Counted from the stretch's first letter, positions 1 through 11,587 are shown. The stretch is DNA of 64,000 nt from Lysobacteraceae bacterium (GCA_004143945.1 SEHB01000007.1:1-64000); one strand, 5' to 3'. Notes: a model not told the origin generated them from the letters alone. Translations and numbers: made by a program.

Positions 1-2
1 TC

Positions 3-80
3 GGCTATATCCCGCCCGCCGAAGCCGAGGCAAACTACTACCGGCAACTCGCTGAGTCGCGGGTTGCGGAGACGGCGTGA
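3..80 (+). mobile_element. C-terminal remnant of an IS3-family transposase (OrfB), running in from outside the window
   Basis: Frame 3 reads GYIPPAEAEANYYRQLAESRVAETA*, the typical C-terminus of IS3-family integrase-type transposases. It is followed by cttaaaccaaacagcctccacgaaagccggggcggttca, which resembles IS3-type right ends (to about position 119). Confidence 0.8.
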
Positions 81-119
81 CTTAAACCAAACAGCCTCCA
101 CGAAAGCCGGGGCGGTTCA

Positions 120-446
120 GTTCTCGGCTACCACGAGCGCTTCCGCAGAACGCTCGACGAGCTCCATCCCTTGCTCGAATCCCTGGACACGGACGCACTG
201 GCGCGGGATCGCTCGTATGCCACCCAAAGCGCAGAAGCAGCGTTTGCCGAGTTCCGTGAAGCTCGGTCGCAAACGCTGGCCCTTGTCTCCGGCCTCTCGC
301 CCGAACAGCTTCGCCGAACAGCAGAATTCGAAGGCTACGGGCAGTTATCACTGCAAAGCCTGGTGCACTATCTCTGCAGCCACGATCAACAGCACTTGGC
401 TGGCCTGCAGTGGCTTCTCGGCAAGATTGAGGCCACTCGTGCGTAG
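120..446 (+). pseudogene. 5'-truncated DinB-like (DinB_2) domain protein, abutting the IS end
   Basis: The open frame continues upstream through the IS end (LKPNSLHESRGGSVLGYHERFRRTLDELHPLLESLDTD...). The C-terminal half carries LVHYLCSHDQQHLAGLQWLL, typical of DinB-like proteins. The first in-frame ATG (171) is internal to the domain. Confidence 0.55.
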
Positions 447-862
447 GTGCCGGCCCGGCCCTTCCATCGAGAGGACGCACCGGAAAGCCGGGTCGAGCCT
501 TTCATGTCAAACGTTGAGGCCGTAGTTCGCCATCGTCGCTGTCGATGCGTTCGCGCATGCGCTGCGTGTGGGTGACGATGGCTCCGCGCGTGAGCATCGC
601 GACCTGACGCAGGGGCGTGGTGCCGGGTCTGCAATGGCATCGGGTTCGCAGCGTGCAGTCGGTGCGTGCAGAAGTCATCGCGAGGAACGGTCGGTTGCAG
701 GCGAGTGTCCGCGGCACGGGCAGGGATGGCGGTCCGTTCTGTGCGTCGGTTCCGCTGCTGTCGGACGGGACGGTCGCGACGGCTGCCTGAAGTGGGTGGA
801 GGACGCGGCTGCAGCGCGCGCCACGCCGTCCCGCCGCCATGCGCATGCACTATGCTGGGCGG

Positions 863-2302
<1,440 letters not shown>

Positions 2303-2330
2303 CCGCGCCTCGGCCTCGCGCGAACGCGTG

Positions 2331-2668
2331 GAACACCGAGCACGCCGGGCACGCGAAGGAGGGCGTTCCATGCCTGACACGAAGGCCACGAAAAAAGAAG
2401 CCGCAATGCAAGGGATCCCCGCCCTCGCGGGAGAGCGCGAAGGCGCGATGCTTCTCGCTTCGGGTGCCCAAAGGTGTCGCATCTTCCGGGTTCCCACGAA
2501 GCATGCGACGGAGAGACTTCGGTTCCGATGCGCGTGCGCGATCGGGTGCAATTGAAGGTGAAAATCATCGGGACTGAAGTCCCTCCCACAAGGACTTCTC
2601 CTGGCTGTTCCTCCGCGTGCTCCGTGTTTCAGTCCTCCATCTTTTCTTCGTGTCCTTCGTGCTTCAAG
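2331..2668. repeat. Composite intergenic repeat cluster with inverted copies and internal REP-like palindromes
   Basis: Left: aacaccgagcacgcc and acacgaaggccacgaaaaaagaag. Right (reverse complement): cacgaaggacacgaagaaaaga and aacacggagcacgcggagg. Between them: gggatccccgccctcgcgggagagcg and tcgggactgaagtccctcccacaagg. Confidence 0.7.
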
Positions 2669-2716
2669 CTTGCGCGGTTCGGACCGCGTCCCCTCGGACC
2701 CTGACGGAATCCCTCG

Positions 2717-4693
2717 ATGCGTGATCGGTATGTGGCGGTAGCGGACGGCTTGCTCGGTTGCGCAGTCGTGGTGGTCGCATGCGTGGCGTACCTGTCGGGC
2801 GTCGGCGGCGCGTTCGCGCTGAATTCGGACATCGTGATGCCGTACGTCGTGTACGCCGACGCGATCGCGGGCGAGCACGCGCTGTCGGGATGGATGCTGC
2901 CCGAATCGCCCTACTGGTTCCCCGACCTGCTCGTGACGTGGGCGCTGCGCTCCATGATGCCGTTGCTGGCGGCGGTGAATGCGTTCGCGATGCTGCAGAT
3001 CGGCGCATGGCTGCTGCTAGCGCGCTGGGTGCTCGGGCAGGTCGCGCCGCGTGCGGCACGCCTCGCGTGGCTGCTGTTCGTGCTGGCTTGGCTCACGCTG
3101 GTGCTGCTGGCGCTGCAGCAACCGGACTCGTGGCTTGACCGGCTCGCGCAGTACCTGTTCGTGCCGTCGACGCACGCGGCCGCGTTGCTCGCGACGCTCG
3201 CGAGCCTCGGCCTCGTGCTGCGCATGCAGCGCGCGCCGCGCGACCGCGGCCCGGCCGTGCTGCTGATCGCCCTCGCGCTGGCGATGGTGGTGTCCGATCG
3301 GCTCTACGCGATCAGCGCACTGCTGCCGATGATCGGCCTCGCCGTGCTGCCCGTGCTCGACCGTCGCGTGCGCGCGCGCACCGCGCTGATCGCGCTCGGC
3401 GTGCTGGGCGGCTCGGAAGCCTGGCGCTGGTTCGCGGGCAAGTCCGACGTCGTCTCGCGCTATGGGCCGGTCAAGTCTGCGCCGGAATCGGCGGTGCAGA
3501 TGGCGTCGGACTTCGCGACGTTGTTCGGCTCGCATGCGCTGGCCAGCGCGATCATGGTGGCGGCCCTGTGCGCGCTCGGCGCCGCGCTCGTGCGGGCATT
3601 GCGCGTCCACCGCGCGGGAGCCGATCCCGATTCGACCGATACCGCGCGCGCGGCGGGGGCCGTGTTCATCGGAGGCGCCGTGCTGCTGCCGCTCGCGGCG
3701 AGCATCGCGCTCGGGCGCCACACGGGACTCGACAGCTTTCGCTATGCGCAGACCTTGCTGCTGCCGTTGCTGCCGCTCGCGTGGTGGCTCGCCGATGTGC
3801 TCGCGCGTCGCGCCGGCGCCCGCCCGGTCTGGGCCGCGTACGCGGCGCTCGCGCTCGTGACCGCACTCGCCGCGCTGCGACTGGACACCAGCGAACGCGC
3901 GTTGCGCACCGAGTGGCGCGGCCAGGCCGACTGCATCGACCGCCTGCAGGCCGAACACGGCCTGCACCATGGCCTCTCGCGCTACTGGCACGCGAACGCA
4001 CTGACCGCGATGCTCGCGTCAGGCGCGCCGGTGTTCTCGGTGTCGGCCGACCTCGTTTCGGTGCCGATCAACAAGAACATCGACTGGATCGGTGCGCGCG
4101 CACGCGAAGCCGCGGCGATGCCGGTCATCGACTTCATCGACGAGTACCAGTTCGATCCGGCGCTGCTCGACCGCGCGTTCGGTACGCCGCGCGCGCGGGT
4201 GCAGTGCCCGCTGTCGACGGTGCGCGTGTACGCGCCGGACGATGGCGTGCTCGGCGCGCTGTTTCGCGCGAACGACTGGCTGCCGCAGGACACGCTGCAG
4301 CGCCATGGCCGCGCCGCGCTGCCGGGTGCACTCTGGGCGCGGGCGCCCGCACGCGTCGAGGGCAATGCCTTGCGCGTCGATGGGACCTTCGCACGACCGC
4401 AACCGGTCCTGCTCGGCGCCGTCGAATCGCGGCGCGCCGTCACGCGGCTGTGGTTCGACTACCGCTTGTCCGGCGCGCCCGCGAATGCGCGCTGGGAAGT
4501 CGTCGCGCTCGACGCGCAAGGCCGCACGCTCGACGTCCTCGCCACCGGCGTGCTGCCGCCGGCCGACTCGCATTCGCACCACGTAGTCGGCATCCCGCTT
4601 CCGAAAGCCGCGCCGCACGGCATCGGTATCTCGCTCGCCGTTCGCGGCGACGTCGCGCTCGAGGTGCGCGCGCTGGGCATGTCGGCCGACTGA
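2717..4693 (+). CDS. Large multi-pass membrane protein of unknown function
   Basis: 658 aa ORF with many hydrophobic helices in the N-terminal two thirds and a soluble C-terminal region. Confidence 0.75.
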   Translation: MRDRYVAVADGLLGCAVVVVACVAYLSGVGGAFALNSDIVMPYVVYADAIAGEHALSGWMLPESPYWFPDLLVTWALRSMMPLLAAVNAFAMLQIGAWLLLARWVLGQVAPRAARLAWLLFVLAWLTLVLLALQQPDSWLDRLAQYLFVPSTHAAALLATLASLGLVLRMQRAPRDRGPAVLLIALALAMVVSDRLYAISALLPMIGLAVLPVLDRRVRARTALIALGVLGGSEAWRWFAGKSDVVSRYGPVKSAPESAVQMASDFATLFGSHALASAIMVAALCALGAALVRALRVHRAGADPDSTDTARAAGAVFIGGAVLLPLAASIALGRHTGLDSFRYAQTLLLPLLPLAWWLADVLARRAGARPVWAAYAALALVTALAALRLDTSERALRTEWRGQADCIDRLQAEHGLHHGLSRYWHANALTAMLASGAPVFSVSADLVSVPINKNIDWIGARAREAAAMPVIDFIDEYQFDPALLDRAFGTPRARVQCPLSTVRVYAPDDGVLGALFRANDWLPQDTLQRHGRAALPGALWARAPARVEGNALRVDGTFARPQPVLLGAVESRRAVTRLWFDYRLSGAPANARWEVVALDAQGRTLDVLATGVLPPADSHSHHVVGIPLPKAAPHGIGISLAVRGDVALEVRALGMSAD

Positions 4694-4762
4694 GGACGGA
4701 ACGCGATCGCCGATGCTCCGGGCCGGTTCCTTGTGGCGCGGCCAGCGCCTAGACTGCACGCG

Positions 4763-5350
4763 ATGCTGACGGACCTGCCGCTGTTCCCGCTCAACGCCGT
4801 GCTGTTCCCGGGCAGCCCGCTGAGCCTGCGCATCTTCGAGCCGCGCTACCTCGACCTCGTGCGCGATTGTTCGCGCACCGGCTCGGGTTTCGGCGTGTGC
4901 CTGATCCTCGAAGGGCGCGAGGCCGGCGAGCCGGCCGTCCCGGCCGCGATCGGCACGGTCGCGCGCATCAACGACTTCTACACCTTGCCGGACGGCCTGC
5001 TCGGCATCGGCGCGATCGGTGGCGAGCGCTTCCAGGTCGCGACGACGCGCGTGCGCGACAACGGGCTCGTGCATGGCGAGGTGCGGATGTGGCCCGACGA
5101 ACCCGCGATCGAGGTGCCGCCCGAGCACGGCCTGCTCGCGACGATCCTCGAGCGCCTGCTCGAACAACTCGGCGGAGCGCATGCGCAGGCCGAGCGCTGC
5201 CGCCTCGATGATGCGAGCTGGGTCGGCTTCCGCCTCGCCGAACTGCTGCCGCTCGGACAGTCCGAGAAGCAGCACCTGCTGCAGATGACCGACCCGCTGC
5301 GCCGCCTCGCGCAACTGCAACACTACATGCCGCGCTTCCTGCGCGGCTGA
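4763..5350 (+). CDS. LON peptidase substrate-binding domain protein
   Basis: [36 protein letters not shown]... is the typical Lon N-terminal-domain start. Confidence 0.85.
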   Translation: MLTDLPLFPLNAVLFPGSPLSLRIFEPRYLDLVRDCSRTGSGFGVCLILEGREAGEPAVPAAIGTVARINDFYTLPDGLLGIGAIGGERFQVATTRVRDNGLVHGEVRMWPDEPAIEVPPEHGLLATILERLLEQLGGAHAQAERCRLDDASWVGFRLAELLPLGQSEKQHLLQMTDPLRRLAQLQHYMPRFLRG

Positions 5351-5365
5351 GCAGCGGCGAAGGGC

Positions 5366-5420
5366 AACACGAAGGACACGAAGCAGCAGATCCCGAATCC
5401 TCCCCATTCCCCATTCCCGG
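5366..5420. repeat. Intergenic repeat copies: ACACGAAGGACACGAAG and CCCCATTCCCCATTCCCGG
   Basis: aacacgaaggacacgaag (5366-5383) and cctccccattccccattcccgg (about 5399-5420). Motifs are shared with 2376-2668, 14241-14328 and 61741-61771. Confidence 0.7.
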
Positions 5421-5427
5421 CCCCAAG

Positions 5428-5850
5428 ATGAAATACCTCCATACGATGATCCGCGTCCGCGACCTCGATGCATCGCTCGCGTTCTTCCGCGATGGCCTCG
5501 GCCTGCGCGAAGTGCGGCGGATGGACCACGAGGCCGGGCGCTTCACGCTCGTGTTCCTCGCGGCGCCCGAGTCGCCCGAGGCGGAGATCGAGCTCACGTA
5601 CAACTGGGGCTCGGACGAGGACTACGGCTCGGCGCGCAACTTCGGTCATCTCGCGTTCCGCGTCGACGACATCTACGCTGCCTGCGCGCACCTCGCATCG
5701 ATGGGCGTGACGATCAATCGCCCGCCGCGCGACGGACACATGGCGTTCGTGCGCTCGCCCGACCTCGTGTCGATCGAGCTGCTGCAGAAGGGCGAGCCGC
5801 TGCCGCCTGCCGAGCCCTGGAAGTCGATGCCGAACACCGGGGTGTGGTGA
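5428..5850 (+). CDS. gloA: Lactoylglutathione lyase / glyoxalase family protein
   Basis: [31 protein letters not shown]..., [28 protein letters not shown]. Confidence 0.9.
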   Translation: MKYLHTMIRVRDLDASLAFFRDGLGLREVRRMDHEAGRFTLVFLAAPESPEAEIELTYNWGSDEDYGSARNFGHLAFRVDDIYAACAHLASMGVTINRPPRDGHMAFVRSPDLVSIELLQKGEPLPPAEPWKSMPNTGVW

Positions 5851-5860
5851 GCGGCGGGCT

Positions 5861-6502
5861 TCACTTCGGCGCCAGCCTGAAGCGGCACGCGTGGCCGCCG
5901 CGCAGCAGGCATTCCATGTGCTGCACCGGATGGCCGGTCGCGGCTTCCATGAACGCGAGGTCGAAGCGGCACACGTCAGGGTGCGCGCGCGCGAGCGCGT
6001 GGAACACGCAATTCCAGGCTTCGATCTGCGTTTCGCCGTCGCGCTGCACGGCTTGCGCTTCGTAACCGAGTGCGTCCATTTGCCCCGCCAGCGCCTGCGC
6101 GGTGTCGGATGGGTCGGCCGCGCGGATGCGCTCGGCGGCCGCTGCGCCGAGGCTGCGCCCGATCTCGCCGAGCATCGCCTGCACGCCGGCCTTGCCGGTG
6201 TTCGCGTACAGGTGTTCGAGCACGCCGGTCGCGATCAGCGCGTAATTGCGCGGGAACAGCTCGCGTCCGGCCGCGCGCAGCACGTAGCGCGCCTGCGGGC
6301 GCCCGCCGGAAGGCAGCGCGGTGCCGCGTTCGACGTAGCCCGCGGTGATCAACGCGGTCAGGTGTTGCCTGACCGCGTTGTGGCTCACGCGCAGCGCGTC
6401 GCAGAGGTTCTCGACGGTGGCGCCCTGCGGCGCCGCGAGCAGCACGCGCATCAGCTTGTGCCGGGTGGGCCCGAGTTCGCGCAGCGCCGTCACCGGTTTC
6501 AT
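5861..6502 (-). CDS. HTH transcriptional regulator with a Cys-rich (SufR-like, putative Fe-S) C-terminal domain
   Basis: MKPVTALRELGPTRHKLMRVLLAAPQGATVENLCDALRVSHNAVRQHLTALITAGYVER... then NCVFHALARAHPDVCRFD...MECLLRGGHACRF (four Cys spaced as in SufR-like regulators). Confidence 0.75.
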   Translation of the reverse strand: MKPVTALRELGPTRHKLMRVLLAAPQGATVENLCDALRVSHNAVRQHLTALITAGYVERGTALPSGGRPQARYVLRAAGRELFPRNYALIATGVLEHLYANTGKAGVQAMLGEIGRSLGAAAAERIRAADPSDTAQALAGQMDALGYEAQAVQRDGETQIEAWNCVFHALARAHPDVCRFDLAFMEAATGHPVQHMECLLRGGHACRFRLAPK

Positions 6503-7146
6503 GTCGCCTTGTCCGCGAACTGCTTCGCGATGCCATCGCTGAGTGCGTCGGCGAGCGTGTCCATGTGCGCCTTCATCGCCGACCAGGTCTGCGCTTCCGC
6601 GGCCATGTCGCCGCGCATGATCTCGTCGACCTGCGCCCGGTGGTGCGCGACGTGCGCGGTGAGCAGGCCGAAGACCGCGTCCTCGGGCAGGTTCGGATTG
6701 GCGCCGGCGAGGAACTTCGCGATCGCGGTCCCGTTCGCGGTGAGTGCCTGCATCGCCTGGGTGCCGCCGGCCGTGTCGCCGGATTTCGCGGCATCGGTCA
6801 GGGCCTTCACGCCGCTCCAGTGGCCCGCGAGCAGGTCCAGCATCGCGACGCCGGCCTCCTTGCCGTAGAAACCCGCGACCGCATCGGCGATCTGCTTCGC
6901 GTTCGCGACGACGCCCTCTGCGGCGGTGCCCGCCGCGGCTGCATCGCCGGCCTCGACGGCCAGCGCATACGCGCGCGTCCGTTCGACGTGTCCTTGCCAG
7001 AGTGCGCGCATCGCCGCATGCAATTTCGGTGCAGCCGGCGTGGCCGCGGCCGGCGCGGTCGTCGCCGGAGCGCCAGCCTGGAGCGTCGGGGCGTAGCCGC
7101 CGGCAACAGCGAGCGCAAGCGCGCCCGCGAACAGGATCGGTTTCAT
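6499..7146 (-). CDS. Exported helical protein of unknown function (LWxxHxxxTR-type family)
   Basis: Signal peptide MKPILFAGALALAVAGGYAPTLQAG; then MRALWQGHVERTRAY..., VAGFYGKEAG, GHWSGVKAL, LLTAHVAHHRAQVDEI. Overlaps the next gene by 4 nt (ATGA). Confidence 0.7.
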   Translation of the reverse strand: MKPILFAGALALAVAGGYAPTLQAGAPATTAPAAATPAAPKLHAAMRALWQGHVERTRAYALAVEAGDAAAAGTAAEGVVANAKQIADAVAGFYGKEAGVAMLDLLAGHWSGVKALTDAAKSGDTAGGTQAMQALTANGTAIAKFLAGANPNLPEDAVFGLLTAHVAHHRAQVDEIMRGDMAAEAQTWSAMKAHMDTLADALSDGIAKQFADKAT

Positions 7147-7229
7147 GAGGATCTCCTTGCAGTCCGTCGGATGACGGCGCACGCATCCTGCGCGCTCCTG
7201 GCAGATAGTAAACCCTTCCATGTGTAAAG

Positions 7230-8516
7230 CTAGGGCGACGCGGCCTCCGCGAAAGCGATGCGGGCCGCGGCGAGCGTATCGGCGATCACCTGCTCGGTGT
7301 GCGCGATCGACACGAAGCCGGCCTCGAACGCGGAAGGCGCGAGGTAGACGCCCTGGCGCAGCATCGAATGGAAGAAGCGATTGAACATCGCGGTGTCGCA
7401 CGCGGTGGCCTGGGCGAACGTCTCGACCTTCTGCGAGGTGAAGAACAGGCCGAACATGCCGCAGACCCGGTTCACATGGAACGGCACGCCGGCTTCTGCC
7501 GCGGCCGCGATCAGCGTGTCGGTCAGCAGCCGCGTGCGGCGGTCGAGTTCGGCGTGGAACTCCGGCGTCCTGATCAACTCGAGCATCGCGAGGCCCGCGG
7601 CCATCGCGACCGGATTGCCCGACAAGGTGCCGGCCTGGTAGACCGGTCCCGCCGGTGCGACCTGTTGCATGAGGTCGCGCCGGCCGCCATAGGCGCCGAC
7701 CGGCATGCCGCCGCCGATGATCTTGCCGAACGTCGTGAGGTCGGGGGTGATGCCGAACAGCTCCTGCGCGCCGCCGAGCGCGACGCGAAAACCCGTCATC
7801 ACCTCGTCGAAGATCAGCAGCGCACCGTGTCGGGTGCAGAGTTCCCGCAGGCCCGCGAGGTAGCCCTCGCGCGGGAGGATGCAGTTCATGTTGCCCGCGA
7901 CCGGCTCGATGATCAGCGCGGCGATCTCGCCGCCGACTTCGTCGAACAGGCGCGTGGCCGCGTCGAGGTCGTTGTAGGGCAGGGTCAGCGTGAGATCGGC
8001 GAGTCCCTTCGGCACGCCGGGCGACGTCGGCGTGCCGAACGTCAGCGCGCCGGAACCCGCCTTGACCAGGAACGCATCGGCGTGGCCGTGGTAGCAGCCT
8101 TCGAACTTCACGATGCGCGAGCGACCGGTCGCGCCGCGCGCGAGCCGGATCGCCGACATCGTCGCCTCGGTGCCGGAATTGACCATGCGCACGACCTCGA
8201 TCGACGGCACCAGCGCGCAGATCGCCTCGGCCATCGTGACCTCGGCCGGGCAGGGCGTGCCGAACGACAGGCCATCCTGGATCGCGCGCGCGACCGCCTC
8301 GCGCACATGCGGATGGTTGTGGCCGACGACCATCGGCCCCCACGATCCGACGTAGTCGATGTAGCGCGTGCCTTCGACGTCCCAGAGGTACGCGCCGTCC
8401 GCGCGCGCGGTGAAGAACGGCTCGCCACCGACCGACTTGAATGCGCGCACCGGCGAGTTCACGCCGCCCGGGATGCGCGCGAGCGCGCGCTGGAAGAGTT
8501 CGTGGTTGCTGGTCAT
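7230..8516 (-). CDS. hemL: Glutamate-1-semialdehyde 2,1-aminomutase
   Basis: [33 protein letters not shown]..., [35 protein letters not shown]. Confidence 0.97.
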   Translation of the reverse strand: MTSNHELFQRALARIPGGVNSPVRAFKSVGGEPFFTARADGAYLWDVEGTRYIDYVGSWGPMVVGHNHPHVREAVARAIQDGLSFGTPCPAEVTMAEAICALVPSIEVVRMVNSGTEATMSAIRLARGATGRSRIVKFEGCYHGHADAFLVKAGSGALTFGTPTSPGVPKGLADLTLTLPYNDLDAATRLFDEVGGEIAALIIEPVAGNMNCILPREGYLAGLRELCTRHGALLIFDEVMTGFRVALGGAQELFGITPDLTTFGKIIGGGMPVGAYGGRRDLMQQVAPAGPVYQAGTLSGNPVAMAAGLAMLELIRTPEFHAELDRRTRLLTDTLIAAAAEAGVPFHVNRVCGMFGLFFTSQKVETFAQATACDTAMFNRFFHSMLRQGVYLAPSAFEAGFVSIAHTEQVIADTLAAARIAFAEAASP

Positions 8517-8576
8517 CGGCGGTCCATGGGCAGTGGCGCAGGCGCACCGCAACCGCTGCGGCGAGGCGCGAAGCGC

Positions 8577-8602
8577 TGGATCCCGGCGCAGGCCGGGACG
8601 AG
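8577..8602. repeat. REP-like palindrome between thiE and hemL
   Basis: ctggatcccggcgcaggccgggacga: stem TCCCGGC/GCCGGGA. Confidence 0.55.
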
Positions 8603-8617
8603 GAAACGCCTATTGTG

Positions 8618-9256
8618 TTACGAACCGCGCGGCTCGAACAGCGAGGCGATCCGCCGCGCCGCCGCGCGCACGTCGCGCGCGCCGAACAGCGCGGACACCA
8701 CCGCGAGCGCGTCGGCGCCGGCGTCGACGAGCTCGCGCGCGTTGCCCGCGTCGATGCCGCCGATCGCGACCAGCGGCAGGCCGAACGCGCGTGCCTCCTG
8801 CAGCAGCGCGGGCGTCGCGCGCCGCGCGGCCGGCTTGGTCGGCGAGGCGAAGAACGCGCCGAACGCGAGGTAGTCGACGCGCGCGGGATCGGCCGCGAAC
8901 GCGCGCGCGCGTTCGATCGAGTCGTAGCAGGACACGCCGATCAACGCGTGCTCGCCGAGCCGCGCTCGCGCTCGCGCGGGGCTCGCGTCGTGCTCGCCGA
9001 GGTGCACGCCGGCCGCACCGACGCGCCGGGCGAGTTCGATGTCGTCGTTGACGATCAGCGGCACGCCGTGGTCCACGCACAGCGTCTGCAACGCCCGCGC
9101 TTCGCGCAGCCGGCGCACGTCGTCGCCGGCCTTGTCGCGGTACTGCAGCAGCGCCGCGCCGCCTTCGATCGCCGCGGCGCATGCGTCGACGAGGTCGACG
9201 CGGGGGCCATCGGTGACCGCGTAGAGGCCGCGGATCGCGGGATGCGGTTGTGCCAT
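8618..9256 (-). CDS. thiE: Thiamine-phosphate synthase
   Basis: MAQPHPAIRGLYAVTDGPRVDLV..., LQYRDKAGDD, LIVNDDIELARRVGAAGVHLGEHD, ALFGARDV. Confidence 0.95.
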   Translation of the reverse strand: MAQPHPAIRGLYAVTDGPRVDLVDACAAAIEGGAALLQYRDKAGDDVRRLREARALQTLCVDHGVPLIVNDDIELARRVGAAGVHLGEHDASPARARARLGEHALIGVSCYDSIERARAFAADPARVDYLAFGAFFASPTKPAARRATPALLQEARAFGLPLVAIGGIDAGNARELVDAGADALAVVSALFGARDVRAAARRIASLFEPRGS

Positions 9257-9349
9257 GCGCGGGAAGCGTCCGTGGAACGTGCGCATGATCCTAACGCCGG
9301 CTTTGCGGCAGGACTATAGTGCGGCCGGGAACGTCGAAGGCGCGCTGCG

Positions 9350-10954
9350 ATGAAATGGATCGTCCCTTGCGTTGCGATCGCGCTCGCGTGCGTCGCGAAG
9401 CCGCTTCCGGCGCAGGTCGCCGCGCCGGTGCCGAAGTGGGCGCACGGCGGCTGTTTCGCGAGCTGGTGCCAGACCGGCTGGTACAGCTCGCCCGCGGTCG
9501 TCGACGTCGACGGCGACGGATCGCGCGAGGTGGTTGCAGGCAGCTATGACGTGGTCGCGCTCGATGGCGCGAGCGGCGCGCTCGAATGGCGCGCCGAGAG
9601 CGGCGGGCGCGTCTGGCCCGGCGTCGCGGTCGGCGACCTCGACGGCGACGGACTGCTCGAGATCGTCGCGGGCCGCAGCGGCGGCGAGGTCAGCGTGTAC
9701 CGCCTCGACGGCAGCCTGCGACCGGGATGGCCGGTCGCCGCGTTCGCGAGCGGCGAGGTGCGTTCGCTCGCGCTCGGCGACCTCGATCGCGACGGCCGCC
9801 TCGCGGTGGTCGCCGGTGTCGCGGCGAGCACCTCGGTCAACCAGGTGACCGTGCGCGCGGCGAATGGATCGCTGCGCGCGGGCTGGCCCGCGCGGCATGC
9901 GGGGGAGCCCGGGTACGGCGCCGGCATGTACAACCAGAACCTCGCGGTGGCCGACCTCGACGCGGACGGATTCGTCGACGTGCTCGCGCCGACCGACACC
10001 CACTACGTGACGGCGCTCGACCGCAACGGCGTGCAGTTGCGCGCGCATCCGATGTATGGCCAGAGCAGCGACGGCAGCAATCGCAAGACCTGGGCCGAGG
10101 TCGGCGTGCACGTCGACCAGGCGGCCGACCTTCGCGGTTATGCCGAATGCGGGATCGAGCATCGCCCGAACTTCGCGAGCGCCTCGCCCGCGATCGCCGA
10201 CGTGGACGGCGACGGCACGCGCGAGTTCGTGCTGCCCGGCAACGTCTACGACTGCGATGCGAGTCCGTACCAGAGCCTGTATTACGATGTCTGGCTGCTG
10301 CGAGCGGACCGCACGCGCTGGGCCGCGGCTGCATGGGACTGGACCGTGGTGCCGCCGCAGGGCGCGAGCGGCGCGCCGTTGTCGGAAGACTACGGCGTGA
10401 TCCAGAACATCGCCGCGAACGTCGTCGTGGCCGACCTCGACCGCGACGGTCGCGGCGAAATCCTGCTGCCGAGCTACGACGGCAAGCTGCATGCATGGTG
10501 GCTCGATCGCAGCGAGCATCACGCGTGGCCGTACGTGATCCCCGGCGCGGGATTCCACTTCGCGTCCGAGCCCGTGGTAGCCGACCTCGACAACGACGGT
10601 TTCGCCGAGGTGCTGTTCACGAGCTGGGGCCAGAACGGCAACGGCGAGTCCGGCCGGCTGCACGTGCTCAACCACCGCGGCGAGGCGCTGCACGTGCTCG
10701 CGTTGCCGGCCGCGCGCGGCGGCTCCTGGAGCGGCGGCCTCGCCGCGCCGACGCTGGATGACATCGATGGCGATGGCGAACTCGAACTCGTCGCGTTGAC
10801 GAGCGGCGCGGGCGTCGTCGCGTTCGACCTGCCCGGCACGCGCCATGCGCGCGTGCTCTGGGCGACCGGTCGCGGCAGCTACCTGCGCGCGGGCTTCGCC
10901 TCGAACGACCGCATCTTCATCGACGGCTTCGGCGCGCACGGCGCGGCGGAGTGA
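9350..10954 (+). CDS. Secreted FG-GAP/VCBS repeat protein
   Basis: Signal peptide; repeated DxDGDGxxE blades (VVDVDGDGSREVVAG, VGDLDGDGLLEIVAG, LGDLDRDGRLAVVAG, VADLDADGFVDVLAP...). C-terminus NDRIFIDGFGAHGAAE. Confidence 0.85.
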   Translation: MKWIVPCVAIALACVAKPLPAQVAAPVPKWAHGGCFASWCQTGWYSSPAVVDVDGDGSREVVAGSYDVVALDGASGALEWRAESGGRVWPGVAVGDLDGDGLLEIVAGRSGGEVSVYRLDGSLRPGWPVAAFASGEVRSLALGDLDRDGRLAVVAGVAASTSVNQVTVRAANGSLRAGWPARHAGEPGYGAGMYNQNLAVADLDADGFVDVLAPTDTHYVTALDRNGVQLRAHPMYGQSSDGSNRKTWAEVGVHVDQAADLRGYAECGIEHRPNFASASPAIADVDGDGTREFVLPGNVYDCDASPYQSLYYDVWLLRADRTRWAAAAWDWTVVPPQGASGAPLSEDYGVIQNIAANVVVADLDRDGRGEILLPSYDGKLHAWWLDRSEHHAWPYVIPGAGFHFASEPVVADLDNDGFAEVLFTSWGQNGNGESGRLHVLNHRGEALHVLALPAARGGSWSGGLAAPTLDDIDGDGELELVALTSGAGVVAFDLPGTRHARVLWATGRGSYLRAGFASNDRIFIDGFGAHGAAE

Positions 10955-11022
10955 CGCGACTTGGATCGGACCGCGCCTGCTGCGAGAATGCGGGTCCTGC
11001 ACGACTGACCGACTGGAACCGA

Positions 11023-11226
11023 ATGCCCCCCGCCACCGCTCCCGCGCAGGACGACGTCCCGTTCCGCTCCTTCATGTGCGTCGTCTGCGGCTTCATCTAC
11101 AACGAGGCCGACGGCTGGCCCGACGAGGGCATCGCGCCGGGCACGCGCTGGGAAGACGTGCCCGAGACCTGGACCTGCCCCGACTGCGGCGTGACCAAGT
11201 CGGACTTTGAAATGACGGAGATGTGA
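11023..11226 (+). CDS. Rubredoxin
   Basis: CVVCGFIYNEADGWPDEGIAPGTRWEDVPETWTCPDCG: two CxxC motifs. Confidence 0.96.
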   Translation: MPPATAPAQDDVPFRSFMCVVCGFIYNEADGWPDEGIAPGTRWEDVPETWTCPDCGVTKSDFEMTEM

Positions 11227-11377
11227 GCAAGTGGCAGGGTCTTGGGCCAAATGGCCGAAGGCGCGCACCGGCCACGCTTGTTCCGCCCCCCATCCTCCGC
11301 AAAACGCCACCAAACCGCCTCACTCCCTGCACACACGCCTGCTTGACTGCGCGCATCGGTCAACGGAGGCGTTCCAC

Positions 11378-11587
11378 ATGCAGGTATTCGTTCCGCTCGA
11401 AGATGCGAACCTCGATGCCCGCGCGGGCGTGCTCGTCCCCTATCGCTGCGGGCTCGCGTGCGCGCATGAACTGCGTGCGCAACGGCAGCTGCCCGACGGC
11501 AGTTGGCAGGTGGTGACGCCGCTCAGCGATGGATCGTCAGCTCGTCGCCCGGATGCACGCCGAGCTTCGACGCCTGGCCCGCATTGA
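11378..11587 (+). CDS. Small hypothetical protein overlapping the DUF192 gene tail to tail
   Basis: ggagg upstream of ATG 11378; MQVFVPLEDANLDARAGVLVPYRCGLACAHELRAQRQLPDGSWQVV... The 3' end overlaps 65 nt of an opposite-strand gene. Confidence 0.4.
   Translation: MQVFVPLEDANLDARAGVLVPYRCGLACAHELRAQRQLPDGSWQVVTPLSDGSSARRPDARRASTPGPH

Noticed and set aside
447-862. Possible small genes or an sRNA between the DinB remnant and mpl
   Set aside because: ORFs in all frames look like high-GC noise; no terminator or promoter pair could be supported by eye.
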